Assembly (NCBI RefSeq): GCF_033807715.1
Contig: NC_084590.1
Span: forward strand, 37,770,005 to 37,834,004
Source of the DNA: Cololabis saira
Taxonomy: Eukaryota > Chordata > Actinopteri > Beloniformes > Belonidae
DNA: 64,000 bases
Direction: 5' to 3'
The position numbers and the translations under genes were made by a program. A model generated the notes under the pieces. The model was not told where the DNA came from. It saw only the letters and a program-made list of their open reading frames with translations, and did not search any database. Each line of letters begins with the position of its first letter. The stretch's first letter is position 1. Shown here piece by piece: positions 63,456-64,000 of the stretch.

Positions 63456-63515
63456 GGGCCTCATTTATAAAAGAGTGTGTAGGATTCATACTAAAAGTGC
63501 ACGTTCGTAAGCTCC
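63456..63515. repeat. DNA transposon end fragment
   Basis: 'accaggggcctcatttataaaagagtgtgtaggattcata' resembles the terminal sequence of a common fish TIR element ('ggggcctcatttat...'). Only one end is seen. Confidence 0.4.
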
Positions 63516-64000
63516 TCAGTGGCAGGGCACCAGGGGTAGATGACATACCTCAAGTCTCTGGATGTCGTAGGGCTGTCTTGGTTGACACGCATCTGCGACA
63601 TTGCATGGAGGAAGGGGACAGTACCGCTGGAGTGGCAAACCAGGGTGGTAGTCCCTCTTTTTAAAAAGGGGGACCGGAGAGTGTGTTCCAACTATAGGGG
63701 GATCACACTTCTCTGCCTCCCCGGGAAAGTCTACGCCAGGGTACTGGAGAGGAGAATACGGCCGATAGTTGAACCTCGGATTCAGGAGGAACAATGCGGT
63801 TTTCGTCCCGGTCGTGGAACACTGGACCAGCTCTATACCCTCCGCAGGGTGCTCGAGGGTTCATGGGAATTTGCCCAACCAGTCTACATGTGCTTTGTGG
63901 ATCTGGAGAAGGCATTTGACCGTGTCCCTCGTGCCATTCTGTGGGGGGTGCTGAGTGAGTATGGAGTCCGGGGCCCTCTACTAAGGGCTGTCCGGTCTCT
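63514..64000 (+). mobile_element. LINE copy running off the right edge
   Basis: Encodes, with frame changes, KLLSGRAPGVDDIPQ, then SNYRGITLLCLPGKVYARVL, EEQCGFRPGRGTLDQLYTL and VYMCFVDLEKAFDRVPRAI (motif A Asp present). This is the reverse transcriptase of the family whose minus-strand copies lie at 49.5 and 54.5-56.3 kb. A small deletion/frameshift lies near 63545-63600. The 3' part is beyond the window. Confidence 0.8.

Overview
This window is vertebrate nuclear DNA, almost certainly from a ray-finned (teleost) fish. It shows intron-containing genes with GT/AG splice sites, AT-rich intergenic DNA, CA/TA microsatellites, and many fish-type mobile elements (Tc1-like, hAT, PIF/Harbinger-like, tRNA-derived SINEs of the DANA/V-SINE kind, several non-LTR retrotransposons). 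No RNA gene, CRISPR array or prokaryotic-type operon is visible.

Left part (1-29 kb): the 5' half of stim1 (ER calcium sensor) lies on the minus strand. Coding exons 1-6 run from 19451 down to 493 and the gene continues beyond the left edge. A likely non-coding first exon sits in a GC-rich block at 20430-20650. Complete pgap2 (GPI-anchor remodelling factor, five coding exons) follows on the minus strand at 25210-28373. A divergent promoter interval of about 0.9 kb then leads into a complete five-exon nicotinic acetylcholine receptor alpha gene of the CHRNA9/CHRNA10 class (best fit chrna10) on the plus strand, 29366-33483. STIM1, PGAP2 and CHRNA10 are also close neighbours on human 11p15.4, with the same relative orientations, so this is an old conserved linkage.

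Right part (34-59 kb): four intact single-exon olfactory receptor genes, one on the minus strand (34756-35691) and three on the plus strand (45815-46750, 52122-53060, 57490-58440). The last two share homologous 3' flanks, which shows tandem duplication. The DNA between them is dense with transposons, many nested: a solo LTR with a perfect 5-bp target duplication, a hAT element with a perfect 8-bp duplication, two PIF/Harbinger-like elements with 3-bp duplications, and a 139-bp tandem array.

Far right (60-64 kb): a 5'-truncated non-LTR retrotransposon with an almost complete reverse transcriptase that has lost a catalytic aspartate, and the start of a second LINE running off the edge.

Functionally, stim1 (store-operated calcium entry), pgap2 (GPI-anchor lipid remodelling) and chrna10 (calcium-permeable receptor of hair cells) are neighbours by descent, not members of one pathway. 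The olfactory receptors are chemosensory GPCRs. I did not find a convincing new biological system. The most unusual sequence structures are the five long palindromic CpG-rich repeats, the 139-bp GC-box/CCAAT-box array, and the nested-element stacks.
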